Source: an uncultured Bacilli bacterium (lineage in GTDB: Bacteria; Bacillota_I; Bacilli_A; RF39; UBA660). From it: a DNA stretch of 8,624 nucleotides. The stretch is taken from the NCBI GenBank assembly GCA_947587565.1, contig CANPYA010000053.1, positions 1 through 8,624 of the forward strand. Direction: 5' to 3'. The notes beneath the pieces were generated by a model. That model was not told where the DNA came from and searched no databases. It saw only the letters and a list, made by a program, of their open reading frames with translations. The position numbers and the translations under genes are program-made. Shown here piece after piece: positions 1 to 5,763 of this stretch (within the stretch, counting starts at the first letter, position 1; every line of letters starts with the position of its first letter).

Positions 1-1217
1 ACTTCACTAAATTCATTATAAACACTTTCATAATTACTTAAATATTTACTTTCCATTTTACTAAAAGGAATAACTAAATAATCGTATTTCTTTTTGGTAT
101 TATTATAATATTTATAAGAATAATTTCCTTTATCTTTATTATAATAACGATATGTATAGTTTAAATCAGCCCCAATATTATCAATTTTAATGGTGGTGGT
201 ATCTTTTTCACTATCGACTGTTTTGGTAATATCTAATGTGGCAAACATACCAACTGTACCAACTTTTCTAACCCAAGCTTGTTCAGCACCCATTTGATTG
301 GAAATAAAATTTCCAAAAGAGTAGAAGACTACCGTATCATCAATCCATTCCCAAGGTTCGATACTATGGGAATGGGTACCTAAAACGATATCGACACCAT
401 TGTCCGCTAAAAGCTTAGCTTGATTTCTTTGGGTTTCGGTAGCGGTTTGTTGATATTCAACACCCCAGTGCATAGCGACAATTAACACATCAACTTTATC
501 ACGAACCGCCGCAATATCGGCTTTAACTTTTTCTTCATCAAAAGTATTAGCTAAGTATGGTTCTTTATCAAGTTAGGCTTGACGACTAGCCACAGCATTA
601 GTGGCATTATAAGTATAATTTAACATGGTATAAGTAATCCCATTGGCATTCATTATTTTATGTTCATCACTTTTTTCTTGACTCGTTGCCATACCTGTTG
701 CTAAAATTCCTTCTTTTCCTTCCCACCAGGAGGCACTAACTTTAGCCCCCGTTGCACCCATATCCATGGAGTGATTAGAAGCTAGAGAAACTAAGTTAAA
801 ACCGGCATCAAGCATGTTTTGACCAAAAGCACTTGGAGTATTAAAACTAGGGTAACTTTGAAGGCTAGAAGTACTATCAAAAACTGTTTCTTGATTATAA
901 TATTTAATATCATAATCTTTTAATTTATCTTTGGTATAAGTTAGCATATCACTAAAATCATATTCCCCAGTGGCCTCATTATAAGCTGCTTTATAAACGG
1001 CTGTATGAATTAAACCATCGCCGGTCGCAATTAAACTCGCTTTATAAGTCTTTATCGGTTCTTCTTTCGGTTTAGTTAAATTTGGAAGCGGACTATCTAG
1101 ATTAGCGACACTATCACTTCCAAAAAAGTTAAAACAGACAAAACCAATTAAAACCACTAATAAAGTCGAAACTAATAAAAGTCTTCTTTTCGCTTTTTTC
1201 TTTAATCTTCTGGCCAT
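1..1217 (-). pseudogene. CapA-family (PGA_cap) membrane-anchored metallophosphatase-like protein, interrupted by an in-frame TAA; 3' end beyond the window
   Basis: The frame starts at 1217 and reads 214 residues to a TAA at 573-575. The same frame then stays open to position 1, so the break is a single nonsense codon, not a frameshift. Residues 1-33 are a basic stretch plus one hydrophobic segment, a likely signal anchor placing the domain outside the cell. Before the stop lie the CapA-like motifs ATGDGLIH (D67, H71), YNQE (N108, E110) and SNHSMDMG (N148, H149). After it lie AMHWGVEY (about 460-477) and GTHSHSIEP (about 358-383). Metal-binding residues of the calcineurin-like fold are therefore split across the stop, so neither half should be active alone. 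No start codon with a ribosome site follows the stop closely. The family is linked to poly-gamma-glutamate capsule synthesis, but the substrate here is unknown. GAGGTG lies 8 bases before the ATG, which overlaps the HIT stop by one base (TAATG), implying coupled translation. Confidence 0.85.
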
Positions 1218-1576
1218 TATTTAAGCACCTCATATACTTCTTCAGGCTTTTTCTCCGCCCGCATTCCATGATTAGGAAGTAAATGCATATGATAATGTTT
1301 AATCTTTTGACTATTACCATAATTTATACAGACACTTAATTCTTTAGCATTTAACCTTTCCATAATATGATTTATATATTTTTTAGCAACCTTATTAATA
1401 TGAATAACTAAATCATCAGGTATATCCATTAAAGAATCATAATGTTCTTTAGGAATAATTAAAGTATGACCATCAACATTAGGATAAGCGTCCATAATAA
1501 CTATAACTTTATCATCTTCATATAGTTTAAAACTAGGAACTTCTCCTTTCACAATTTTACAAAATAAACAATCCAT
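1217..1576 (-). CDS. HIT-family (histidine triad) nucleotide hydrolase, HinT-like
   Basis: This 119-residue cytoplasmic protein has the full histidine triad H94-Y-H96-M-H98 near the C terminus; the middle histidine is the nucleophile in this family. A CxxC pair (C3, C6) at the N terminus is typical of the zinc-binding HinT-like branch. The stretch DGHTLIIPKEHY (35-46) is also a family hallmark. HinT-like enzymes hydrolyse AMP-lysine-type phosphoramidates and related nucleotides; the physiological substrate is uncertain. I chose the ATG at 1576 because GGTGAG (1581-1586) lies four bases ahead of it. An in-frame ATG six codons upstream (1594) has no ribosome site and overlaps the extended -10 box. 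The CapA frame follows with a one-base overlap, so the two were probably cotranslated. Confidence 0.93.
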   Translation of the reverse strand: MDCLFCKIVKGEVPSFKLYEDDKVIVIMDAYPNVDGHTLIIPKEHYDSLMDIPDDLVIHINKVAKKYINHIMERLNAKELSVCINYGNSQKIKHYHMHLLPNHGMRAEKKPEEVYEVLK

Positions 1577-1592
1577 TTTACTCACCAACTTC

Positions 1593-1601
1593 ATTATAGC
1601 A
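1593..1601 (-). promoter_or_regulatory. Extended -10 promoter for the HIT-capA unit
   Basis: On the minus strand TGC-TATAAT is an extended -10 element with a consensus hexamer at 1593-1598. A transcript would start near 1586, giving a leader of about 10 bases that begins at the ribosome site of the ATG at 1576. No good -35 sits 17 bases upstream. A perfect TTGACA (1623-1628, minus strand) is 24 bases away, too far for this -10. It is 17 bases from a poor alternative -10, TATGTG (1600-1605). The extended -10 is therefore the better candidate. Confidence 0.5.
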
Positions 1602-1621
1602 CATAAGGATTAAAAGAAGAA

Positions 1622-1635
1622 TTGTCAATTGACAA
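1622..1635. repeat. Perfect 14-bp palindrome TTGTCAATTGACAA between divergent transcription units
   Basis: The two arms are perfect complements. The right half supplies the TTGACA -35 box of the antitoxin promoter (1629-1634, plus strand). The left half supplies an abutting TTGACA on the minus strand (1623-1628), facing the HIT-capA unit. A dimeric regulator could bind here, but two back-to-back -35 hexamers would produce the same palindrome without any regulator. I cannot separate the two explanations from sequence alone. Confidence 0.5.
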
Positions 1636-1657
1636 ATTTGTAAATTTTGTGTATATT
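1629..1657 (+). promoter_or_regulatory. Sigma-A-type promoter of the type III toxin-antitoxin operon
   Basis: A consensus -35 box TTGACA (1629-1634) is followed after 17 bases by TATATT (1652-1657). Transcription would start near 1664, about 36 bases before the first antitoxin repeat. This is the only good plus-strand promoter I see ahead of the repeats. It would drive both the RNA antitoxin and, by terminator read-through, the toxin gene. Confidence 0.75.
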
Positions 1658-1662
1658 ATTAA

Positions 1663-1697
1663 TGCATAAAACGAAATTATGCAGAGTTATTAAACTC
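1663..1697 (+). other. Two adjacent hairpins in the antitoxin leader
   Basis: The first hairpin pairs TGCATAA (1663-1669) with TTATGCA (1677-1683), a perfect 7-bp stem with a 7-base loop. The second pairs GAGTT (1684-1688) with AACTC (1693-1697) around the loop ATTA and follows with no gap. Both fall between the predicted transcription start and the first repeat. They could cap the 5' end of the precursor RNA, or the first could be an operator, since it overlaps the predicted start site. Neither arm resembles the repeat units. Function is not known. Confidence 0.45.
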
Positions 1698-1699
1698 AT

Positions 1700-1808
1700 A
1701 AAAAAGCGAGCGATTCCGGCTGTTTAACAGGAACTTAAAAAAGCGAGCGATTCCGGCTGTTGACAGGAACTTAAAAAAGCGAGCGATTCCGGCTATAAAC
1801 AGGAACTT
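1700..1808 (+). repeat. Tandem repeat array: three units of 37/36/36 bp, plus a 7-base start of a fourth
   Basis: Units are 1700-1736, 1737-1772 and 1773-1808. Each begins AAAAAAGCGAGCGATTCCGG, continues with CT, and ends with ACAGGAACTT. They differ only in the short stretch between: GTTTA in unit 1, GTTG in unit 2, ATAA in unit 3. After unit 3 the sequence resumes AAAAAAG (1809-1815) and then diverges into the terminator. No spacers separate the units, so this is not a CRISPR array. Confidence 0.95.
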
Positions 1809-1814
1809 AAAAAA
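1700..1814 (+). ncRNA. Type III antitoxin RNA (ToxI-like), three-unit precursor
   Basis: Three head-to-tail units of 37, 36 and 36 bases precede a ToxN-family gene, with a promoter before them and a terminator after. This is the standard layout of toxIN, abiQ and cptIN loci. Each unit can form an H-type pseudoknot. In unit 1, AGC (1709-1711) pairs with GCU (1719-1721), and UUCC (1714-1717) pairs with GGAA (1730-1733); the two helices interleave. All four arms are identical in every unit. Every unit is bounded on both sides by A6 (1700-1705, 1737-1742, 1773-1778, 1809-1814). ToxN relatives cut their antitoxin precursor in A-rich junctions, so these are the likely processing sites. Three units would suit a 3:3 toxin-RNA ring as in ToxIN, but stoichiometry cannot be read from the DNA. 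The fold was worked out by hand. Confidence 0.87.
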
Positions 1815-1817
1815 GAG

Positions 1818-1845
1818 ACTAGAGAGCACACTCTAGTTTTATTTT
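1818..1845 (+). terminator. Intrinsic terminator between RNA antitoxin and toxin gene
   Basis: A perfect 7-bp stem, ACTAGAG (1818-1824) with CTCTAGT (1831-1837), encloses a 6-base loop and is followed by TTTATTTT. It lies between the last repeat and the toxin ribosome site. In type III systems such a terminator makes antitoxin RNA exceed toxin mRNA, with toxin made only by read-through. The U-tract is interrupted by one A, which fits partial read-through. Confidence 0.85.
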
Positions 1846-1879
1846 CAAAATTAATGTAAAGAAAAGGAGCGAAGATAGT

Positions 1880-2401
1880 ATGAAAAAGAAATTAATATTA
1901 GTTAAAATTGATAAAAAATATTGTGATTATTTGCGTAAATATGATAATAAAGTACCATTTAATTATGACAAGAAAGAAAATAGACCATTTGTTGGTGTCT
2001 TATTCAGTATAGAAAAATGCAAATATTTTGCCCCTTTATCTAGTCCAAAAGCAAAGCATTTAAAGTTAGTTAATAAAATTGATTTTTTAAAAATTGATCA
2101 TGGTAAGTTAGGAGCAATTAATTTTAATAATATGATACCTGTAACTGAAGATAATATTGTTAAAATTGACTTAAATCAAAAATTAAAAGATAAAGATGAA
2201 AAGAAATATTTAAAACTTTTAAATGAACAAATATATTGGTTAAATCGTAATTCCAATTTAATTTATAATAAAAGTATAAATTTATATAATAAATATAATG
2301 ATGGTAGTTTAAATAAGAATGTTATGTTAAGATGTTGTAACTTTAAATTACTTGAAGAAAAATGCTTAAAATATAATAATAAATCTAAAATAAAATCATA
2401 A
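1880..2401 (+). CDS. toxN: Type III toxin, ToxN/AbiQ/CptN-family endoribonuclease
   Basis: This 173-residue protein carries the conserved path of the ToxN family: YLRKYDNKVP (17-26), RPFVGVLFSI (35-44), YFAPLSSPKAKH (49-60), GAINFNNMIPV (78-88), and the C-terminal CNFKLLEEKC (153-162). The PLSSPK segment matches the region holding the catalytic Ser/Lys of ToxN and AbiQ. These enzymes cut cellular and phage mRNA and their own antitoxin precursor at A-rich sites; the processed RNA then blocks the toxin. Length fits the family (about 150-190). Whether it belongs to the toxIN or cptIN subgroup I cannot tell. AAGGAG (1864-1869) sits 10 bases before the ATG, a slightly long spacing. It is preceded by the tandem repeats and terminator. 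The gene is very AT-rich with only two CpG dinucleotides in 522 bases, against about 27 in the 1041 bases of mltG, consistent with acquisition by transfer. Confidence 0.92.
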   Translation: MKKKLILVKIDKKYCDYLRKYDNKVPFNYDKKENRPFVGVLFSIEKCKYFAPLSSPKAKHLKLVNKIDFLKIDHGKLGAINFNNMIPVTEDNIVKIDLNQKLKDKDEKKYLKLLNEQIYWLNRNSNLIYNKSINLYNKYNDGSLNKNVMLRCCNFKLLEEKCLKYNNKSKIKS

Positions 2402-2421
2402 AACCTTTTTTAGATTTTTTT
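2381..2421 (+). terminator. Possible AT-rich terminator overlapping the toxin stop
   Basis: AAATCTAAAA (2381-2390) is the perfect complement of TTTTAGATTT (2408-2417). A 17-base loop contains the toxin stop codon, and a short T run (2418-2421) follows. The 10-bp stem has only one G-C pair and a long loop, so termination may be weak. It would separate the toxin-antitoxin locus from the next operon. Confidence 0.4.
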
Positions 2422-2428
2422 CCATATA

Positions 2429-2457
2429 TTGAAAAACTATTGATTATTTGATAGAAT
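2429..2457 (+). promoter_or_regulatory. Promoter of the ireB-ruvX-mltG-trmR operon
   Basis: TTGAAA (2429-2434), a 17-base spacer and TAGAAT (2452-2457) make a good sigma-A-type promoter. Transcription would start near 2464, at the first base of the ribosome site GGGTGAT. This short leader argues against in-frame starts at 2448 (TTG) and 2469 (ATG). It also gives the housekeeping operon independence from the toxin gene upstream. Confidence 0.65.
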
Positions 2458-2477
2458 TAATCTGGGTGATGAAATAT

Positions 2478-2720
2478 ATGGACAGAACAAGTGTGTTTAA
2501 TGTAGCGGCTTTAAGACAAGAGTTAATTTTAATCACTTTAAATGAAGTAATTGAAAGTTTGGAAAAGAAAGGCTATAAAGCGGAAAATCAACTAGTTGGT
2601 TATTTATTAACGGGTGATGTAACATATATTTCTAGTTTTGAAGGGGCTAGAGAAAAGATGAAATCTTTAAAAAGAGAAGAAGTTTTACTAGCGTTAATTA
2701 ATTCTTACGAAGGTAAATAA
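2478..2720 (+). CDS. ireB: IreB family regulatory phosphoprotein (UPF0297/YrzL)
   Basis: This small cytoplasmic protein (80 residues) matches the IreB/YrzL family across its length. It has DRTSVFN at the N terminus and QLVGYLLTGDVTYI in the middle, equivalent to the family's NQIVGYLLSGDPAYI, and ends KREEVLLALINSY. In Enterococcus faecalis, IreB is phosphorylated on N-terminal threonines by the kinase IreK and affects cephalosporin tolerance. The threonine at residue 4 here aligns with that region. I chose the ATG at 2478 because GGTGAT (2465-2470) lies 7 bases upstream; the ATG at 2469 has no spacing from that site, though it gives an N terminus of similar length to relatives. The stop overlaps the ruvX start by one base. 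The position directly before ruvX is the usual one in Bacillota. Confidence 0.92.
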   Translation: MDRTSVFNVAALRQELILITLNEVIESLEKKGYKAENQLVGYLLTGDVTYISSFEGAREKMKSLKREEVLLALINSYEGK

Positions 2721-3148
2721 TGCGTTATTTAGGGTTAGATTTAGGAACAAAATCTTTAGGTATTAGTATTACGGATAAAACGAATACGTTAGTTAGTCCT
2801 TTAAAAGTATTAAAGTTTAATACGGAAGATTATGGGAGTGTTATTCCGGAACTTTTAGAGATAGTAAATGATAATAATATTGGTTTAATTGTATTGGGGC
2901 TACCTAAAAATATGGATGGTAGTGTTGGCTTTGCGGGAGAAAGAAGTTTAAAATTTAAAGAATTATTAGAGAAAAATAATTTAAAAGTCGAGTTATTTGA
3001 TGAAAGACTTACGACAAAAGAATCAGAAAATTTAATTCATCTTAATAATGAAAATGTTAAAAATACGAAGAATAGAATAGATGCCATCGCGGCGTCAATT
3101 ATCTTAGATGATTATTTGAGGAAGTGTAAGAATGTTAGTGAAAAATAA
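2720..3148 (+). CDS. ruvX: RuvX/YqgF family pre-16S rRNA nuclease / putative Holliday junction resolvase
   Basis: The 142-residue length is normal for the family, and the protein has an RNase H-like fold. Visible motifs are GLDLGTKSLG with the acidic D7, VLGLPKNMDGSVG (58-70), ELFDERLTT (91-99) and NRIDAIAASIILDDYL (118-133) with D121. These supply the acidic residues of the active site. E. coli YqgF takes part in 16S rRNA 5'-end maturation, and the family was first proposed as an alternative Holliday junction resolvase; both roles are family knowledge. GAAGG (2709-2713) precedes the ATG, which overlaps the ireB stop (TAATG). The 3' end overlaps the next gene by 17 bases. Confidence 0.95.
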   Translation: MRYLGLDLGTKSLGISITDKTNTLVSPLKVLKFNTEDYGSVIPELLEIVNDNNIGLIVLGLPKNMDGSVGFAGERSLKFKELLEKNNLKVELFDERLTTKESENLIHLNNENVKNTKNRIDAIAASIILDDYLRKCKNVSEK

Positions 3149-3335
3149 AAAAGGTAGTGAAAGAGAATTTAAACTACTATTTAAATTAGAAAAGAATAAA
3201 GAAAGTTATTTAGTTTATCAAGACCAAATTACAAGTAAAATCTATAGTGGTAAAAGAATAAAAGATACTTTAAAACCAGTAGATGAAGAAGAAATAAAAA
3301 TGTTAAATAATATATTAGAAAGAATAAATGGGTAG
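3132..3335 (+). CDS. Short DUF1292 (UPF0473/YrzB-like) protein
   Basis: This is a 67-residue, highly charged protein. Its place between ruvX and mltG is that of B. subtilis yrzB, and its pattern fits DUF1292: a beta-rich start (REFKLLFKLEKNKESYLVYQ) and an acidic C terminus with PVDEEEIKMLNNILERI. It is shorter than typical YrzB (about 90 residues), so recognition leans partly on context. The family has no established function. The ATG at 3132 has GAGGAAG (3118-3124) seven bases upstream. A GTG two codons later is an alternative. It overlaps the end of ruvX by 17 bases, implying coupled translation. Confidence 0.8.
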   Translation: MLVKNKKGSEREFKLLFKLEKNKESYLVYQDQITSKIYSGKRIKDTLKPVDEEEIKMLNNILERING

Positions 3336-3340
3336 GTAGT

Positions 3341-4381
3341 ATGCGTAAAAAGAATAAAAAAATATTAATTATCTTAATAAGTATTTTAGTGGTCATTCTA
3401 ATAATGATTGGGTTATATTTTTATGGTTTAACTAGTGTTTCTAAAAATAGTGAAGAAGTTACTTTTACAATTACAAGAGGGACTGGTAAAAGAGAAATAA
3501 TTAATGATTTATATGAAGCGAAGTTAATTAAAAGTAAAATAGCAGCGACTATATATGTCGGATTACACCGGAATTTAATTATGCAAGCGGGGACTTATAC
3601 TTTAGATAGAAGAGATAGTACCCAAGATATTATTAATAAAATTAGTATTGGGGATGTCTTAGATGATAGTATTAAAATTACTTTTATTGAAGGGAAAAGA
3701 GTAACGGATTATATTAAACAAATAACGGATAAGTTTGACTACAGTGAAGAAGATATCTTAAAGGTCTTAGAAAATCCCGAATACTTAAAGAAATTAATTA
3801 ATAAATATGATTTTTTAGATGAAAGTATTCTAAATAATGATCTATATTATAGTTTAGAAGGTTATTTATTCCCAGCCACTTATATCTTTGCTAAAGATAG
3901 TAGTATTGAGGCAATTTTAGAAAAAATGCTTGATAAATCCGAAGAAGTGTTAGATAATTATATTACTCGCATTAATGCATCTGGTTATAGTGTTCACGAA
4001 ATATTAACAATGGCCAGTATTATTGAAAATGAAACGATGCAAAAAGAAGACCGGGCGGTAGCGAGTGCTGTTATACATAACCGGTTAAATAGAAATATGA
4101 GTTTAGGAATGGATGTTACGGCGTATTATGGCGCAAGAAAAGCCTTAAATGAAACGCTTACGACAGAAGACTTAAATGCCGATAATGCATATAATACAAG
4201 GAATACAAGTTTTATTGGTTTACCGGTAGGACCTATTAGTAATCCGAGTGCTTCTTCAATTGAAGCCGCTTTAAACCCAAGTTCCGATACTTATTTATAT
4301 TTCTATGCTGATAAGGGAGGTAAATTACATTTTGCTAATACCTATGAAGAATTTCAAGGTTTAATAGCAGAATATAGTTAG
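3341..4381 (+). CDS. mltG: Endolytic transglycosylase MltG (YceG-like)
   Basis: This 346-residue protein is anchored by one N-terminal membrane segment (about 7-29) behind a basic MRKKNKK start, so the domain faces outside. A LysM-like region covers roughly 38-101, followed by the YceG catalytic domain. The core motif TMASIIENETMQKEDRAV (223-240) carries the catalytic glutamate (E229 or E231). The hallmarks LGMDVTAYYG (255-264) and YNTRNTSFIGLPVGPISNP (284-302) complete the active site. MltG cleaves nascent glycan strands and sets their length during cell-wall synthesis. Presence of this enzyme means the organism builds peptidoglycan, unlike true mycoplasmas. The start is weakly supported by AGGT close to the ATG, five bases after the upstream stop. 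The gene sits where yrrL lies in B. subtilis. Confidence 0.95.
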   Translation: MRKKNKKILIILISILVVILIMIGLYFYGLTSVSKNSEEVTFTITRGTGKREIINDLYEAKLIKSKIAATIYVGLHRNLIMQAGTYTLDRRDSTQDIINKISIGDVLDDSIKITFIEGKRVTDYIKQITDKFDYSEEDILKVLENPEYLKKLINKYDFLDESILNNDLYYSLEGYLFPATYIFAKDSSIEAILEKMLDKSEEVLDNYITRINASGYSVHEILTMASIIENETMQKEDRAVASAVIHNRLNRNMSLGMDVTAYYGARKALNETLTTEDLNADNAYNTRNTSFIGLPVGPISNPSASSIEAALNPSSDTYLYFYADKGGKLHFANTYEEFQGLIAEYS

Positions 4382-4388
4382 GAGTAAT

Positions 4389-4985
4389 ATGAAAGAATTA
4401 ATATTAGAAATGGAAGATTATGCTCAAAAGAAAAATGTACCCATAATTGAAAAGAAATCAATTGCGTTTATTATGAAGTATATTAAAGAGCATAATGTTA
4501 AAAATATTTTAGAGATTGGTTCAGCAATTGGTTATTCCGCAATTTTAATGGCTAGTGCATCAAATGATGCCTTTATTACCACTATTGAAAGAGACGAAGA
4601 AAGATATATGGAATGTCTTAAAAATGTTAAAAGATGTGGTTTAGATAAAAAGATTAATGTCGTATTTCAAGATGCTTTAGATGTTAATTTATCGGAAGAT
4701 GTTAAATATGATTTAATATTTATTGATGCGGCCAAAGGTCAATATACTAAATTTTTTGAAAAATATAAATATTTCTTAAAAAGTGATGGGGCAATTATTA
4801 CAGATAATTTAAAATTTCATGGATATGTAGGTAAAAGTGATAAAATAGAAAGTAAGAATTTAAGAGGGTTAGTAGAAAAAATTGAAAATTATATTGACTT
4901 TCTTAAAGATAATCCCGAATTTGATACTAAATTTTATGATATTGGGGATGGACTATCTGTAAGTGTTTGGAAAAATGCTAAATAA
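4389..4985 (+). CDS. trmR: SAM-dependent O-methyltransferase, TrmR/YrrM-like (tRNA 5-hydroxyuridine methyltransferase)
   Basis: This 198-residue protein is a class I methyltransferase of the catechol-O-methyltransferase-like family. The SAM-binding motif is LEIGSAIGYS (41-50). The acidic ribose contact is in TIERDEERY (E67), and the metal-binding residues lie in YDLIFIDAAKGQY (D113) and ITDNLKFHG (D139, N140). B. subtilis YrrM (TrmR) converts 5-hydroxyuridine to 5-methoxyuridine at tRNA position 34. The gene here is followed directly by two U32 proteins, as in yrrM-yrrN-yrrO, which supports the same role. AGGAG (4380-4384) overlaps the mltG stop and lies four bases before the ATG. The 3' end overlaps the next gene by 11 bases. 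Methylation of a small molecule is the main alternative, but context favours tRNA. Confidence 0.85.
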   Translation: MKELILEMEDYAQKKNVPIIEKKSIAFIMKYIKEHNVKNILEIGSAIGYSAILMASASNDAFITTIERDEERYMECLKNVKRCGLDKKINVVFQDALDVNLSEDVKYDLIFIDAAKGQYTKFFEKYKYFLKSDGAIITDNLKFHGYVGKSDKIESKNLRGLVEKIENYIDFLKDNPEFDTKFYDIGDGLSVSVWKNAK

Positions 4986-5763
4986 AAATTTTATAGTTAC
5001 AATAAATAATATTAATGATATTCAAAAATTAAAAGAATTAGGAATTAATTACTATGCTTGGCCAATTAAAGACTTTTGTGTAGGTTATCCTAATACTTTT
5101 TTAATTAGTGATATACCAAATAGTGAATTAAATAATAGTTACCTATATATAAATAGAATTTTAGATAATAATGGTTTAGATAAATTAAAAGAATTAATTA
5201 AAGATATACCAAATGTTAAAGGAATTATTTTTGATGATTTAGGGGTTTTAGAAATTATTAAAGAATTAAATGTCGAAAAAATCTTATATTTAAGTCATTT
5301 TAACTGTAATAAAGAATCTATTAAAATATATTTAGAATATGTTGATTCGGTTATTGTTAGTACCGATATAACTAAGGAAGAAATTAAGAGTATTATTGAA
5401 GATGTTAAGGGTAAATTAACTCTCTTTGTTTTAGGTTATGTTGGAGCCATGTATTCAAGAAGATTACTTATTAATAATTATGCTTTATATCACCATATCG
5501 AAAAAGAAAATCCTTTATATATTGATTCTTTAGGTCATAAATTTATGTTATATGAAAATGAATATGGAACTTATTTTTATCATTTACCTTGTTTTAATGG
5601 TTTAGAATTACTAGATTTAAATGCAAAATATTTCTTTATTAATGGGGCTTTTTTAACCGTAGATGATATTGAAAATTTCTTAAATAATGAAAGTACTATA
5701 GAATCTGACAAAGGATTTTTAGAAACCGAGACTATATATAAATTGAAAGGAGATAAGGAATGA
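4975..5763 (+). CDS. Diverged U32 (YrrN/TrhP1-like) protein lacking the cysteine cluster
   Basis: This is a 262-residue, predicted cytoplasmic protein in the position of B. subtilis yrrN, the first of two U32 genes. The clearest family signal is GYVGAMYSRRLLINNY (154-169), which lines up with HGAMCTSISGKCVLSNY of the next protein but has no cysteines. Downstream, YENEYGTYFYHLPCFNGLELLDL resembles the C-terminal part of the U32 core. The N-terminal half looks like a worn TIM-type barrel without the APAGD start. It probably serves as a non-catalytic partner of the second U32 protein in prephenate-dependent tRNA hydroxylation; this is inference. I chose the ATG at 4975; an in-frame GTG at 4963 is possible but has no good ribosome site. 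The stop overlaps the next ATG (ATGA). Confidence 0.75.
   Translation: MLNKNFIVTINNINDIQKLKELGINYYAWPIKDFCVGYPNTFLISDIPNSELNNSYLYINRILDNNGLDKLKELIKDIPNVKGIIFDDLGVLEIIKELNVEKILYLSHFNCNKESIKIYLEYVDSVIVSTDITKEEIKSIIEDVKGKLTLFVLGYVGAMYSRRLLINNYALYHHIEKENPLYIDSLGHKFMLYENEYGTYFYHLPCFNGLELLDLNAKYFFINGAFLTVDDIENFLNNESTIESDKGFLETETIYKLKGDKE

Noticed and set aside
1129..1320. 63-codon reading frame overlapping the HIT and capA genes on the minus strand
   Set aside because: It lies in another frame across the junction of two recognised proteins and shows no domain; it is a shadow.
1577..1594. Six-codon N-terminal extension of the HIT protein
   Set aside because: No ribosome site precedes it, it overlaps the -10 box, and the family sequence begins at the next methionine.
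1622..1635. Attachment or recombination site for the toxin-antitoxin insertion
   Set aside because: I found no matching copy on the other side of the locus and no integrase; the palindrome is explained by abutting -35 boxes.
1700..1808. CRISPR array
   Set aside because: The three 36-37-base units follow one another directly with no unique spacers, and no cas gene is nearby.
1700..1845. Riboswitch or T-box leader controlling the downstream gene
   Set aside because: Tandem identical short units with A6 junctions, a terminator and a ToxN-family gene fit a type III antitoxin far better; no known aptamer or T-box sequence was seen.
2448..2477. Upstream TTG/ATG starts for ireB
   Set aside because: The TTG at 2448 lies inside the predicted promoter, and the ATG at 2469 leaves almost no leader and abuts the ribosome site.
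5751..5763. TGA read as tryptophan (mycoplasma code)
   Set aside because: TGA ends the first U32 gene in an ATGA overlap with a strong ribosome site for the next gene, and tryptophans in the window are TGG. Only one TGA stop is present, so this alone is modest evidence.
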